Positions 8,084-16,492 of a stretch of DNA of 64,000 bases are shown in pieces; position 1 is the first letter of the stretch; each line of letters opens with the position of its first letter. The position numbers and the translations under genes were made by a program. The DNA is from M3007 sp033764075 (GTDB taxonomy: Bacteria > Bacteroidota > Bacteroidia > Chitinophagales > Saprospiraceae): the NCBI GenBank assembly GCA_033764075.1, contig JANRJH010000039.1, positions 1 through 64,000 of the forward strand. Direction: 5' to 3'. The notes under the pieces were generated by a model. That model did no database searches. It saw only the letters and a list, made by a program, of their open reading frames with translations, and was not told the DNA's origin.

Positions 8084-9136
8084 CTAAAAAATCTCCTTTA
8101 AGTTTGTACCAACACCGAGGTGAAAAACACTGCCGCCAAGGTGGTAGGAGGCGAAGCCGGCGTCGATGCCGATTTTTTTGGTGCGAATGCCGATACCCCC
8201 TGAAAAGCCGGCCAGGCTCCGGTAGTCGTTTACGGTGAGTTCCCGCTTGCGCAAATGGTTGTAGGCAAAACGCAACCGAAAGCCGTCGTTTTTGCCAAAC
8301 AGGAACTCGCCGCTGAAAATGAGGTGGCGGAAAAAATTATCTACGCCCGGGTTGCCGGTGTTGTTGTCGGCCTCTCCGCCAAACACCAGGATGTCGTCGC
8401 CTTCGGCGTCCGGGTCATCATAACGCAGATCCCATTGGTTGAGGCGGTGGGCGATGATTGTGAAGCGGAAAGGCAGGTATTTCAGGCGTTTGCTGAATCC
8501 CAGCTGGAGGTCGGAAAGGAGATCTTCCCGGGTGTCGTTGTACGGGTTGACCTGCACGCCCAGGTTTCGCCACACCAAGCCGACGGTAAAACGGCGGGCG
8601 GTATCGGCGTACATGCCCCCGATGTCGGTAGACAGGGCGCTGGACTTGTACACGTCCAGCGCAGATACGGCGAAGCGCAGGTTGGCGCCCAGGGTGATGC
8701 GCTCGCTCAATTTGCGCCCCGCACCCACCAGAAAGGCGGTCTCCGACGCATTGATCTGGCCGATCACCTGCCCGGTTTCGTCGGCCATGGGTATGTCGCC
8801 GTAATCCGTATATTGAATACCGGCGTGGGCGTCGAATCCGATCCCCGGCATGCTCCAGGCGTAGGCAGCGTAGCCGTGTTGTACGTCGGTGAGGTAAAAA
8901 TTATGCTGGAAAGTCAGCATGCCGTCCATAGACGGATTGAGGGCCGCAGGGTTCAAGGCCGCAAATACCGGATCATCATCCTGGACGGCGATTTGTGCAC
9001 CGCCGAGCGCCGTGATGCGCGCTGCCGGCGAGAGCTGTAAAAACTGAAAAACGTGCTGCCCGCCGCTGATCTGTGCGCGTACGCCCGTCAAGGCCGGGAT
9101 GCATAATAAAACCAGAAAGAGTCGCTTTTGAACCAT
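8084..9136 (-). CDS. porQ: Type IX secretion system protein PorQ-like
   Basis: 350 residues from the chosen ATG at 9136, whose product begins MVQKRLFLVLLCIPAL with a signal peptide cut near VRA-Q. A longer in-frame extension to 9358 would overlap the divergent gene and lacks export features, so it was rejected. The start of the mature part (QFLQLSPAARITALGGAQIAV) and the ALNPAALNPSMDG segment are typical of the PorV/PorQ outer-membrane beta-barrel group. PorQ works with PorU, PorV and PorZ in the complex that attaches or releases T9SS cargo at the cell surface. Two T9SS cargo proteins are encoded in this window (2969-4600 and 51112-56124). Confidence 0.85.
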   Translation of the reverse strand: MVQKRLFLVLLCIPALTGVRAQISGGQHVFQFLQLSPAARITALGGAQIAVQDDDPVFAALNPAALNPSMDGMLTFQHNFYLTDVQHGYAAYAWSMPGIGFDAHAGIQYTDYGDIPMADETGQVIGQINASETAFLVGAGRKLSERITLGANLRFAVSALDVYKSSALSTDIGGMYADTARRFTVGLVWRNLGVQVNPYNDTREDLLSDLQLGFSKRLKYLPFRFTIIAHRLNQWDLRYDDPDAEGDDILVFGGEADNNTGNPGVDNFFRHLIFSGEFLFGKNDGFRLRFAYNHLRKRELTVNDYRSLAGFSGGIGIRTKKIGIDAGFASYHLGGSVFHLGVGTNLKEIF

Positions 9137-9194
9137 GTTTGCAAGTGCTTGGTGCAAAGGTGACGTAAAAATCGGTGGGCAGGCTGCCTGAGCC

Positions 9195-9226
9195 TTTGCG
9201 TTTCGATCGGGTTTTCCGTAATTTTG
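9195..9226 (+). promoter_or_regulatory. Predicted promoter of the SRPBCC gene
   Basis: TTTG (9195-9198), 20-bp spacer, TAATTTTG (9219-9226): a full match to the Bacteroidota promoter form. Transcription would start near 9233, 49 bp before the ATG at 9282. Confidence 0.7.
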
Positions 9227-9281
9227 AATCCTTATGTCGGATTTCCTCGTATAATTCAGAAATACAAAACCCTGTCGTCTT

Positions 9282-9746
9282 ATGGCCCGATACCATTTTA
9301 TTACCCACTGGACGTTCGACGCGCCCGTTGAAGCCGTCTGGAACAAGATCAAAACCATGGATGAATGGCCACAGTGGTGGCCCTACGTGCAAAAAGTGGA
9401 GTTGCTACAGCCGGGCGACGCCGACGAGGTGGGCTCCATCCGCCGCATCGTCTGGAAAACAGCGCTGCCGTACACCCTCTCTTTCGACTCTGAACTCGTC
9501 TCCACCGACCGCTACAAGCGTATGGAAGGGCGTGCTTTCGGTGAACTGGATGGCACCGGGATATGGACCTTCACATCCGAAAATGGAAAAACACACGTGC
9601 GCTACGACTGGATGGTCAAAACAACCAAGCCCTGGATGAATCTCCTGTCACCCATCGCCCGACCCCTGTTTGCCTGGAACCACGACAAAGTGATGGCCGC
9701 AGGGTTTAAAGGGCTGCGAAACACCCTGTCCGGCATTCAGCATTAG
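9282..9746 (+). CDS. SRPBCC (START-like) domain protein
   Basis: 154 residues. The N-terminal pattern HFITHWTFDAPVEAVWNKI followed by WPQWWPYV is typical of the polyketide cyclase/dehydrase SRPBCC superfamily, which binds hydrophobic ligands in a helix-grip cavity. No signal peptide or membrane segment is seen, so it is likely cytosolic. It is transcribed divergently from porQ with its own promoter at 9195-9226. No ligand or pathway can be assigned. Confidence 0.8.
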   Translation: MARYHFITHWTFDAPVEAVWNKIKTMDEWPQWWPYVQKVELLQPGDADEVGSIRRIVWKTALPYTLSFDSELVSTDRYKRMEGRAFGELDGTGIWTFTSENGKTHVRYDWMVKTTKPWMNLLSPIARPLFAWNHDKVMAAGFKGLRNTLSGIQH

Positions 9747-9758
9747 GATTCCAGCTTG

Positions 9759-9827
9759 CGGAATTACGGTACCCCCGTTCCATCAAGTAACCAAGCGCAA
9801 CGCTATTCCGCATTCCGCATTCGCCAC
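9759..9827. repeat. Short TTCCGCA-type repeat remnant
   Basis: Between the SRPBCC gene and the converging (p)ppGpp synthetase gene. GCGGAAT (about 9759-9765) faces ATTCCGC units at 9804-9817, followed by degenerate ATTCGCC and ACTCACT 7-mers. It looks like a decayed third heptamer family with a short inverted partner. Confidence 0.5.
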
Positions 9828-12068
9828 TCACTCCACCCTGCTAACATTCGACACCCAGTCCAGCTCCTTAAGGTTCCGGATCACAATGGCAATCTGGTCT
9901 GCGTGGTTGACCACGAACGCGATACGGCCCTCAAAGTAGCCGTCGTCGCCGCTGATGCTGAACGAACGGATGTTGACGCCCAGATTGGCCAGCCGGTCGG
10001 TGAGTCGCTGGATGGCGCCGGGACCGATGTCGATGCCGGTGACCATGATAGTGGCCACAAAGTTGTATTTGGCCGTTTGGCCCCATTCGGCTGGCATCAC
10101 CCGATGGGCGTAGTGGGATAGCAGGTTTTCGGCGTTGGGACAAGTCAGGCGGTGAATTTTGAAGCCCTCCTTTTGGGAGTTATAGGCAAAAATGGTATCA
10201 CCCTGAACCGGGTTGCAGCAGGTGGCGAAGGTGTACGGGTAGAAATGCCCCGGCTCCCCATTAATGATCACCTCGGCCTTCTGGATTTTATCGGCCGGCC
10301 GCGGGCTGATGACCGGCAAAGCGGTTGGGCCGGCATTGGGCGGCTTGGGAACGTCGATCTCCACCAGCAGAAGGCCGTCGGCCCGAAAGTGCTTGTTAAT
10401 GACCGTCAGGTCCACCTGCTCCCGGTAGATGGCGCTGAGAAATTCCAGCCGGTTGGGGAAGCCGAACCAGCGGGCGAGCATATCGACGTTTTCCTCCAGA
10501 CTCACCCGCAAGCCGTTGAGCTTGCGCGCCAGGGCCTCGCGTCCGAATTCGGCCTGGGTGCGGCGCTCATCGCGAAGCGATTGCCGGATTCGGTTGCGGG
10601 CTTTGGAGGTAACGACGATCTTCAGCCAGTCTTCCGTAGGGCGTTGGTTGCGGTCGGTAATCACTTCCACCTGATCGCCGTTTTTCAGCACATAGCTGAT
10701 GGGCACGAGGCGGTTGTTGATCTTTACTGCGCGGCAGGCGGCGCCCACGTCGGAGTGAATGGAAAAGGCAAAGTCGAGCGCCGTGGCGCCGTCGGGCAGG
10801 ATGCGCATTTCTCCCTTGGGGGTGTACACATGAACGCCGTCGGAGTACAGGTTGCTGTGGAAGTCGGCCAAAAACTCCACAGCACTACCCCCCTCTGTGT
10901 GTTCAAGAATTTCGCGGATCTGGTTGAGCCAGTCGTCGTACACATTTACCCCGGCGTTCCGGATGCCCTTGTATTTCCAGTGCGCGGCAAACCCGCGTTC
11001 GGCAATTTCGTCCATCCGTTCCGACCGGATCTGCACTTCCACGTAGCGGCCGTCCTGACCGACCACGGTGGTGTGCAGCGATTCGTAGCCATTGGGTTTG
11101 GGGGTGGCGATCCAGTCCTTCAGCCGGTCGGAGATGGGCTTGTACAGGTCGGTTACGGTTGTATAGGCCATCCAGCAGACGTTGCGCTCCTGGGTGTGCG
11201 GCACGTCGATGATAATACGGACGGCGAACAGGTCGTAGATGTCCTTGAACTCGACGCCCTTGGTGCGCACCTTGTTCCAGATGGAGTAAATGCTTTTCGG
11301 GCGCCCGATGATCCGGAACGGATAGCCGAGGGTTTCGAGTTCGCGCTGGATGGGTTTAATGAACTCGCGGACGTATTGCTCCCTGGAACGCTTGGTCTCG
11401 GCGAGCTGGTCGGCGATCTGGTGATACTCCTCCGGGTGGGTGATCTTCAGGCAAAGGTCCTGAAACTCGCTTTTGATGGCATACAGCCCCAGGCGGTGGG
11501 CCAAAGGCGCGTAAATGGAGGTTGTTTCTGCGGCGATCTTGAATTGCTTGGTCCGGGGCATGCTCTTGATCGTACGCAGGTTGTGCAGGCGGTCGGCCAT
11601 CTTGATGAGCACCACCCGCACGTCCGACACCATGGCGCGCAGTACCTTGGCCAGGTTGTCGGCCTGTGGGCTTTCGGAGTCGTGCAGGCTGTCCAGCTTG
11701 GTCAGGCCATCCACAATCAGCGCCACCCGGTCGCCAAACCGGTCGTTCACTTCTTTCAGGGTCACATCGGTGTCTTCCACCACGTCGTGCAGCAGGGCGC
11801 ACACCACCGCTGTCGGGCCCAAGCCAATCTCTTCAACACAAATGCGGGCCACCTCGATGGGATGGAGTATATACGGCTCCCCTGTTTTTCGGCGCTGCTG
11901 CACATGCGCCTCGGCGGCCATTTCGAAGGCCGCACGTACATTCCGCTCGTCTTCCTTGTTCAGTGTAGACGAAAACGACTTGAGCAGTTTCCGATAAGCC
12001 GCTACGATCATCGGCTTATCGTCTTCCTGCAGTACCGGAATATGCTCTACCGCTCCCATCATATTCAC
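9828..12068 (-). CDS. spoT: Bifunctional (p)ppGpp synthetase/hydrolase (RelA/SpoT family)
   Basis: 746 residues with the full long-RSH plan. An HD hydrolase domain comes first (ILHPIEVA, then LLHDVVEDTD at about residues 93-101). The synthetase domain follows (GRPKSIYSIWNK, with DLFAVRIIID after it), then a TGS domain (about 400-460), the helical/zinc-finger region (YTFATCCNPVQGD) and a C-terminal ACT domain. The intact HD...ED signature argues for an active hydrolase, and the conserved synthetase motif for synthesis. This is the stringent-response alarmone enzyme. A TAACTTTG -7 box lies at 12102-12109, about 27 bp upstream of transcription to the ATG. Confidence 0.96.
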   Translation of the reverse strand: MNMMGAVEHIPVLQEDDKPMIVAAYRKLLKSFSSTLNKEDERNVRAAFEMAAEAHVQQRRKTGEPYILHPIEVARICVEEIGLGPTAVVCALLHDVVEDTDVTLKEVNDRFGDRVALIVDGLTKLDSLHDSESPQADNLAKVLRAMVSDVRVVLIKMADRLHNLRTIKSMPRTKQFKIAAETTSIYAPLAHRLGLYAIKSEFQDLCLKITHPEEYHQIADQLAETKRSREQYVREFIKPIQRELETLGYPFRIIGRPKSIYSIWNKVRTKGVEFKDIYDLFAVRIIIDVPHTQERNVCWMAYTTVTDLYKPISDRLKDWIATPKPNGYESLHTTVVGQDGRYVEVQIRSERMDEIAERGFAAHWKYKGIRNAGVNVYDDWLNQIREILEHTEGGSAVEFLADFHSNLYSDGVHVYTPKGEMRILPDGATALDFAFSIHSDVGAACRAVKINNRLVPISYVLKNGDQVEVITDRNQRPTEDWLKIVVTSKARNRIRQSLRDERRTQAEFGREALARKLNGLRVSLEENVDMLARWFGFPNRLEFLSAIYREQVDLTVINKHFRADGLLLVEIDVPKPPNAGPTALPVISPRPADKIQKAEVIINGEPGHFYPYTFATCCNPVQGDTIFAYNSQKEGFKIHRLTCPNAENLLSHYAHRVMPAEWGQTAKYNFVATIMVTGIDIGPGAIQRLTDRLANLGVNIRSFSISGDDGYFEGRIAFVVNHADQIAIVIRNLKELDWVSNVSRVE

Positions 12069-12101
12069 TGCTGTTTAAACGTTATGCAACCTTCTGGCCC
12101 A

Positions 12102-12109
12102 CAAAGTTA
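12102..12109 (-). promoter_or_regulatory. Predicted -7 box upstream of spoT
   Basis: TAACTTTG on the minus strand fits TAnnTTTG and would start transcription near 12095, 27 bp before the start codon. No clear TTTG is seen at the expected -33 position, so only the -7 element is claimed. Confidence 0.45.
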
Positions 12110-12196
12110 AGTTTTTTTACAATGGGAAAAATACGCCGTTCGTCTTGAAAAACCTATTTTTAATCAATCTGTCTTCCAAAAATCAATTGACCGTCG

Positions 12197-12204
12197 TACC
12201 TTTG
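12197..12204 (+). promoter_or_regulatory. Predicted -7 box of tRNA-Leu
   Basis: TACCTTTG lies 10 bp before the first base of the tRNA, which matches TAnnTTTG and places the start near 12211. The -33 box is weak. Confidence 0.55.
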
Positions 12205-12214
12205 CGCGCCTTTT

Positions 12215-12299
12215 GCGGGCGTGGCGAAATTGGTAGACGTACCAGACTTAGGATCTGGCGCCGAGAGGCATGGGGGTTCGAGTCCCTCCGCCCGCACCA
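12215..12299 (+). tRNA. tRNA-Leu (anticodon UAG)
   Basis: 85 nt including an encoded CCA end (12297-12299). The acceptor stem GCGGGCG pairs with CGCCCGC. The anticodon arm CCAGA-CTTAGGA-TCTGG gives anticodon TAG, reading CUA/CUN leucine codons. The D-arm contains TGGTAGACG and the T-arm carries GGTTCGAGTCC. The long variable arm expected for a leucine (class II) tRNA is present (GCGCCGAGAGGCATG region). Confidence 0.97.
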
Positions 12300-12303
12300 T
12301 ACC

Positions 12304-12427
12304 GAGTGTCGAGTGTCGAATGTCGAGTGTCGAATAGCATGTACGTTTGGTCTTTCCGGATAACCAAGTTTACTCGACACTCGCCATTCGACACTCGTCA
12401 TTCGACACTCGTCATTCGACATTCGCC
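12304..12427. repeat. Inverted heptamer-repeat element (TGTCGAR family) between tRNA-Leu and tig
   Basis: The left arm (12304-12333) has 7-bp units GTGTCGA and ATGTCGA. The right arm (12372-12427) has the complementary units TCGACAC, TCGCCAT, TCGTCAT and TCGACAT. A core of about 38 bp lies between them. The last unit ends two bases before the tig start codon. The same unit family and a similar core (GGTTAT-CCGG) recur at 23707-23770. Confidence 0.88.
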
Positions 12428-12428
12428 C

Positions 12429-13799
12429 ATGCCACACATCTCCCGACAAGACATCGACGCCACCACCGCCGTCATCACTGTATCGGTTCCCAAAGAAGAA
12501 CTGCAACCGGCCTTGGAGCGCGAGTTGAAAAAGTTCAAGAACCGTGCCTCAATCAAAGGATTTCGCAAGGGTCATGCACCCATGCCGCACATCAAGCGCC
12601 TTTTCGGCTCGTCGATATTCAACGAGGTGTTGAACGACATGATCAGCAAGGAACTCTTCGACTACCTGCAAAACAGTGGTCTGGAGGTGCTCGGGCAGCC
12701 GTTGCCTTCCGCCGGCCAGCCGCCGTTCAGCTTCTCGATAGACCGGCTTGAGCCCGAATACAACTTGCAATTCGACATTGGGCACGTGCCGCCCTTCGAC
12801 ATTCAGGGGCTCTCTCCATCGGAAACCTACGAAGTGCTCACCATCAGCAACCTCGACGAACTGGCGGAGCAAGACTTGAAACACATCCGGGAACGGGCCG
12901 GCAACCAAAATGAAACCGACGAGGTGATCGCCGACAACGACCTCGTGCGCGTGGCCGCCCGCGAATGGGAAGGCGACGCCCCCAAACCGGACGGCTGGGA
13001 AACCTCCATCCTCTTTAACGTGAACAACATCGTTGATGAGGCCACCAAAGCGCTCGTCAAGACCCTCAAAAAAGGAGACTCCCTGCGCTTTTCCGCTCGG
13101 AAGATCGACAAATTTGGCCAGGAAGACGAAACACGCTACCGCAAATACATCCTCAACCTGCCGGAAGACGATCTGCGTGCGGTAGGCGACGAATTTGAGG
13201 GCACCATCGAATCGGTCCTGCGGGCCACCCAGCCCGAACTCAACGAAGACTTTTTCAAAACCCAGTTTGGTGAGCACGTAGCGGATAAAGAAACCGCCAT
13301 GGAGGAGATCAAAAAGGCTGTCGCGCAGTTCTATCAAACGCGCGCTTTCGCCCTGCTGGTCCGCGACATGCAGAAACGCCTGCTCGAACTAAACCGCATC
13401 GAACTCCCCGAGTCGTTCCTGGCCCGCTGGCTTACCGAAACCAACCGGGACACACTGACGCCCGGACAGGTCGAGCAAGAGCTGCCCTCGTTCCTCAACG
13501 GACTGCGCTGGAACCTCCTGCGCGACAAGCTGATGGCCCGGTTCGGCATTGAAGTGACCGACGAAGAGGTGAAAGCGGTGTATACCGAGCGCATCCGGGG
13601 GTATTTCAACGGGCAGGCCGACGAGGACCTGGTCAGCAGCCTTGCCGAACGGTTCATGGGTACCGACGAAAAACGCGACGAGGTCGTCAAGGAGGTGGAA
13701 GCAAACAAGCTCTACGCCGCCCTGCGCGAATCGGTGACGTTGGTCGATAAACCCGTGACCTCCGAGGCCTTCCACCAGCTGTTCGAAGAACTGCGTTAA
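12429..13799 (+). CDS. tig: Trigger factor (divergent, Bacteroidota type)
   Basis: 456 residues from the ATG at 12429. An in-frame extension to 12270 would run through the repeat and the 3' end of the tRNA, so it is rejected. The N-terminal ribosome-binding signature is present as FKNRASIKGFRKGHAP (about residues 36-51). The rest is an acidic PPIase-like and chaperone-arm region with low conservation, as is usual in this phylum. It is followed by clpP (49 bp) and clpX, the classic tig-clpP-clpX order. There is no Shine-Dalgarno-like site; the sequence before the ATG is heptamer repeat. Confidence 0.93.
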   Translation: MPHISRQDIDATTAVITVSVPKEELQPALERELKKFKNRASIKGFRKGHAPMPHIKRLFGSSIFNEVLNDMISKELFDYLQNSGLEVLGQPLPSAGQPPFSFSIDRLEPEYNLQFDIGHVPPFDIQGLSPSETYEVLTISNLDELAEQDLKHIRERAGNQNETDEVIADNDLVRVAAREWEGDAPKPDGWETSILFNVNNIVDEATKALVKTLKKGDSLRFSARKIDKFGQEDETRYRKYILNLPEDDLRAVGDEFEGTIESVLRATQPELNEDFFKTQFGEHVADKETAMEEIKKAVAQFYQTRAFALLVRDMQKRLLELNRIELPESFLARWLTETNRDTLTPGQVEQELPSFLNGLRWNLLRDKLMARFGIEVTDEEVKAVYTERIRGYFNGQADEDLVSSLAERFMGTDEKRDEVVKEVEANKLYAALRESVTLVDKPVTSEAFHQLFEELR

Positions 13800-13848
13800 C
13801 CATATCCCGGAACAGTTGTTATAATGGCCTCAAAAAAATTAACAGACC

Positions 13849-14556
13849 ATGTTCGACAAGCATGAATTCATGAAGTATGCTACCCGCCACCTCGGTATGA
13901 GCAGCATGCACCTCGAAAAGTACCTCGACACCACCACACCCAACATCCGCGCCTTCACCCCGGCGGTCATTGAGGAGCGGCAACTCAACGCCATCTCCAT
14001 GGACGTGTTCAGCCGCCTGATGATGGACCGCATTATCTTCATGGGTGTGCCCGTGACGGAATATGTGTCCAATGTCATCCAGGCCCAACTCCTTTTCCTG
14101 GAGTCATCGGATCCCAAACGCGACATACAGATGTTCATCAACAGTCCCGGCGGTTCGGTCATCGATGGGCTCGGCATCTACGACACCATGCAGTACGTGG
14201 CGCCTGACGTGGCCACTATCTGCACCGGCCTGGCGGCCTCTATGGGCGCCGTGCTGCTCGCTGCCGGCACCAAAGGCAAACGCAGCTGCCTGTACCACAG
14301 CCATGTCATGATCCACCAGCCGATGGGTGGCGCTCAGGGCCAGGTTTCCGACATCGAGATCACGTACAAGCTCATCAAAAAAATGCAGCGATCGCTTTAC
14401 GACATCCTCTCCTTCCACACCGGACAGCCTTACGAAAAAATCGAGGAGGACTGCGACCGCGACAACTGGATGAGCGGTGAAGAGGCCAAAGCATACGGGT
14501 TGATCGACGAAGTGCTCGACCGAAACAATCCGAGCGCTAAAAAAACGAAGGAATAA
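13849..14556 (+). CDS. clpP: ATP-dependent Clp protease proteolytic subunit
   Basis: 235 residues. The serine-protease triad is complete: Ser131 in GLAASMGAVLLA, His156 in VMIHQPMGG and Asp205 in DCDRDNW. The oligomer-forming FINSPGG loop is present. The N-terminal stretch is about 30 residues longer than the E. coli mature form, as often seen in Bacteroidota. It forms the tetradecameric chamber that works with ClpX encoded 3 bp downstream. Confidence 0.98.
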   Translation: MFDKHEFMKYATRHLGMSSMHLEKYLDTTTPNIRAFTPAVIEERQLNAISMDVFSRLMMDRIIFMGVPVTEYVSNVIQAQLLFLESSDPKRDIQMFINSPGGSVIDGLGIYDTMQYVAPDVATICTGLAASMGAVLLAAGTKGKRSCLYHSHVMIHQPMGGAQGQVSDIEITYKLIKKMQRSLYDILSFHTGQPYEKIEEDCDRDNWMSGEEAKAYGLIDEVLDRNNPSAKKTKE

Positions 14557-14559
14557 AAC

Positions 14560-15819
14560 ATGAAAAATCGAGGGCAAAGCGATTATTGCTCCTTCTGCGG
14601 GCGCGGCAAAGAGGACGTTATGATCCTGATCTCCGGCATGGAAGCCCAGATCTGCGAGGTCTGTGTTGAGCAGGCCGAGAATATTATTACCCAGGAGCTC
14701 GGCCACGCCAAACCGGAAAAAAAAGCCAAAAAAGGCGCACAAAAAGGCAAGTTCGCCCAGGTCAGCCTCACCAAGCCCGCCGATATCAAGCGCTACCTCG
14801 ATGAATACGTCATCGGCCAGGACGAGGCCAAAAAAACCCTCGCCGTGGCCGTGTACAACCACTACAAGCGGCTGATGCATCCGCCCGACGAAAAGGACGT
14901 GGAGATTGAAAAATCAAACGTCGTTTTCGTCGGGCCTACCGGCACCGGAAAAACCCTCCTGGCCAAATCCATCGCCCGCCAGCTCAACGTACCCTTCGCC
15001 ATCGTCGACGCCACGGTATTCACCGAGGCCGGCTACGTGGGCGAAGACGTGGAGAGCATTCTCTCCCGCCTCTTGCAGGTATGCGATTACGACGTGGAAG
15101 CTGCCGAGCGTGGCATCGTGTACATCGACGAGATCGACAAAATCTCGCGCAAGCAGGACAACCCCTCGATCACCCGCGACGTGTCGGGCGAAGGCGTCCA
15201 GCAGGCCATGCTCAAAATGCTCGAAGGCGCCGAAGTGCTGGTGCCGCCCCAGGGCGGGCGCAAGCACCCGGAACAAAAACTGGTGAAGGTGAACACCCAG
15301 AACATCCTGTTCATCTGCGGCGGCGCGTTTGAGGGCATCGACAAGATTATCGCCCGCCGGGTCAATACCCAGGTCATTGGTTATGGCAAGCAGGAATCGG
15401 AGCGCATCGACCGCGAAAACCTGCTGAAATACATCAACCACCAAGATCTCAAATCTTTCGGCCTGATTCCGGAGTTGTTGGGCCGCCTGCCCGTGTTGGT
15501 GCACCTGGATCCGCTCGACAAAGAAACCCTGGAGCGCATCCTTACCGAACCCAAAAACGCCCTCCTGCGCCAATACGAGAAGCTGTTTGCACTCGAAGAC
15601 ATCCGGCTGGAGGTCACCGAGGATGCGGTGGCGTTTCTGGCGGAAAAAGCGATTGAGTACAAGCTGGGCGCGCGCGGACTGCGGTCGCTCTGCGAAGCCA
15701 TCCTGACCGATGCGATGTTTGAAATGCCCGGCAGCGGAGAGAAAAACCTGTTGGTCACGCGCGAATATGCCTCCGCCAAGCTCGAGCGCTCGCGCATTGC
15801 ACAACTCAAGGCAGCCTGA
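14560..15819 (+). CDS. clpX: ATP-dependent Clp protease ATP-binding subunit ClpX
   Basis: 419 residues. The N-terminal zinc-binding domain has Cys10, Cys13, Cys32 and Cys35. The Walker A motif GPTGTGKT, the ClpX substrate-pore loop GYVGEDVES, Walker B with YIDEIDKI and sensor regions follow in order. It unfolds tagged substrates and feeds ClpP. The stop codon (15817-15819) directly abuts the stop of the converging gene at 15820, leaving no room for a separate terminator. Confidence 0.98.
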   Translation: MKNRGQSDYCSFCGRGKEDVMILISGMEAQICEVCVEQAENIITQELGHAKPEKKAKKGAQKGKFAQVSLTKPADIKRYLDEYVIGQDEAKKTLAVAVYNHYKRLMHPPDEKDVEIEKSNVVFVGPTGTGKTLLAKSIARQLNVPFAIVDATVFTEAGYVGEDVESILSRLLQVCDYDVEAAERGIVYIDEIDKISRKQDNPSITRDVSGEGVQQAMLKMLEGAEVLVPPQGGRKHPEQKLVKVNTQNILFICGGAFEGIDKIIARRVNTQVIGYGKQESERIDRENLLKYINHQDLKSFGLIPELLGRLPVLVHLDPLDKETLERILTEPKNALLRQYEKLFALEDIRLEVTEDAVAFLAEKAIEYKLGARGLRSLCEAILTDAMFEMPGSGEKNLLVTREYASAKLERSRIAQLKAA

Positions 15820-16437
15820 TCAGTAGCGGAGCGGATTGCCGAAATCGTAGTCGATCAGCACCTCGTCGAGCAACGGATCGGCGCCAACCTTGTAGCCGTC
15901 TTTCAGATCGTACCCCCAGATGCTGCTCAGGTTGTACCAGTACGTGGCCGTTACGCCTCCGCGGGTTTCCCTGATCAGGGTATGAAACGACTTTCCGGTC
16001 TCCCGTTCAAGCATTTTGATCAGTACCTTGCCCTCCGTTTTGGTAAATTTTTTCAGTTTGGCTTCAAACTGCTCTTCCAGCTCTTTTTGCTGCTGTTTGG
16101 CGTATTTGCGCTGTTTTCGGCGCTTTAACCCCTCCGTTTCTTTCGCCCATTCCTCGTAAATTTCCAGCGCCTCCACGGCGTAGGGGTACACTTTTTTTGC
16201 CGCACGGCTGTACAGATAATATTGATGCCGTTCTTTGTAGTCCTTGAACGTACGCTTCTCCGTGATGCGCACCGGGCGGAGGGTCATCACAAATACCGTA
16301 TCGCCCAGGGTGACCTCCATCCGCGCCCAGGCGCCCTGCGGGTCAATGGAGTCGATGCGCACCCGTTGTTGGGCGGGGAGCGTATGCGCTAAAACTAAGG
16401 CAATGCCGATGGACAGTAACAATTTCACGCTGCACAT
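15820..16437 (-). CDS. DUF4294-type exported protein
   Basis: 205 residues with an N-terminal signal peptide (MCSVKLLLSIGIALVLAHTLPAQ). The middle segment KKVYPYAVEALEIYEEW, followed by a highly charged KRRKQRKYAKQQQKELEEQ helix, matches the DUF4294 family of Bacteroidota, whose function is not known. It is likely periplasmic. The gene converges end-to-end with clpX. No function is proposed. Confidence 0.7.
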   Translation of the reverse strand: MCSVKLLLSIGIALVLAHTLPAQQRVRIDSIDPQGAWARMEVTLGDTVFVMTLRPVRITEKRTFKDYKERHQYYLYSRAAKKVYPYAVEALEIYEEWAKETEGLKRRKQRKYAKQQQKELEEQFEAKLKKFTKTEGKVLIKMLERETGKSFHTLIRETRGGVTATYWYNLSSIWGYDLKDGYKVGADPLLDEVLIDYDFGNPLRY

Positions 16438-16492
16438 AACGATGAATTAAGCGACAATTATACACAAGCACCGCCGATCAATTCACATACAC

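Noticed and set aside
9137..9358. N-terminal extension of the PorQ-like protein
   Set aside because: It overlaps the divergent SRPBCC gene and its promoter and would bury the signal peptide.
10152..12110. Plus-strand 652-codon open frame antisense to spoT
   Set aside because: Antisense shadow of a well-identified RelA/SpoT gene; no conserved domain seen.
12183..12506. Minus-strand peptide with a GRRDSNPHASRRQ-like string
   Set aside because: This is the known artefact of translating a tRNA-Leu in reverse; the tRNA itself is real.
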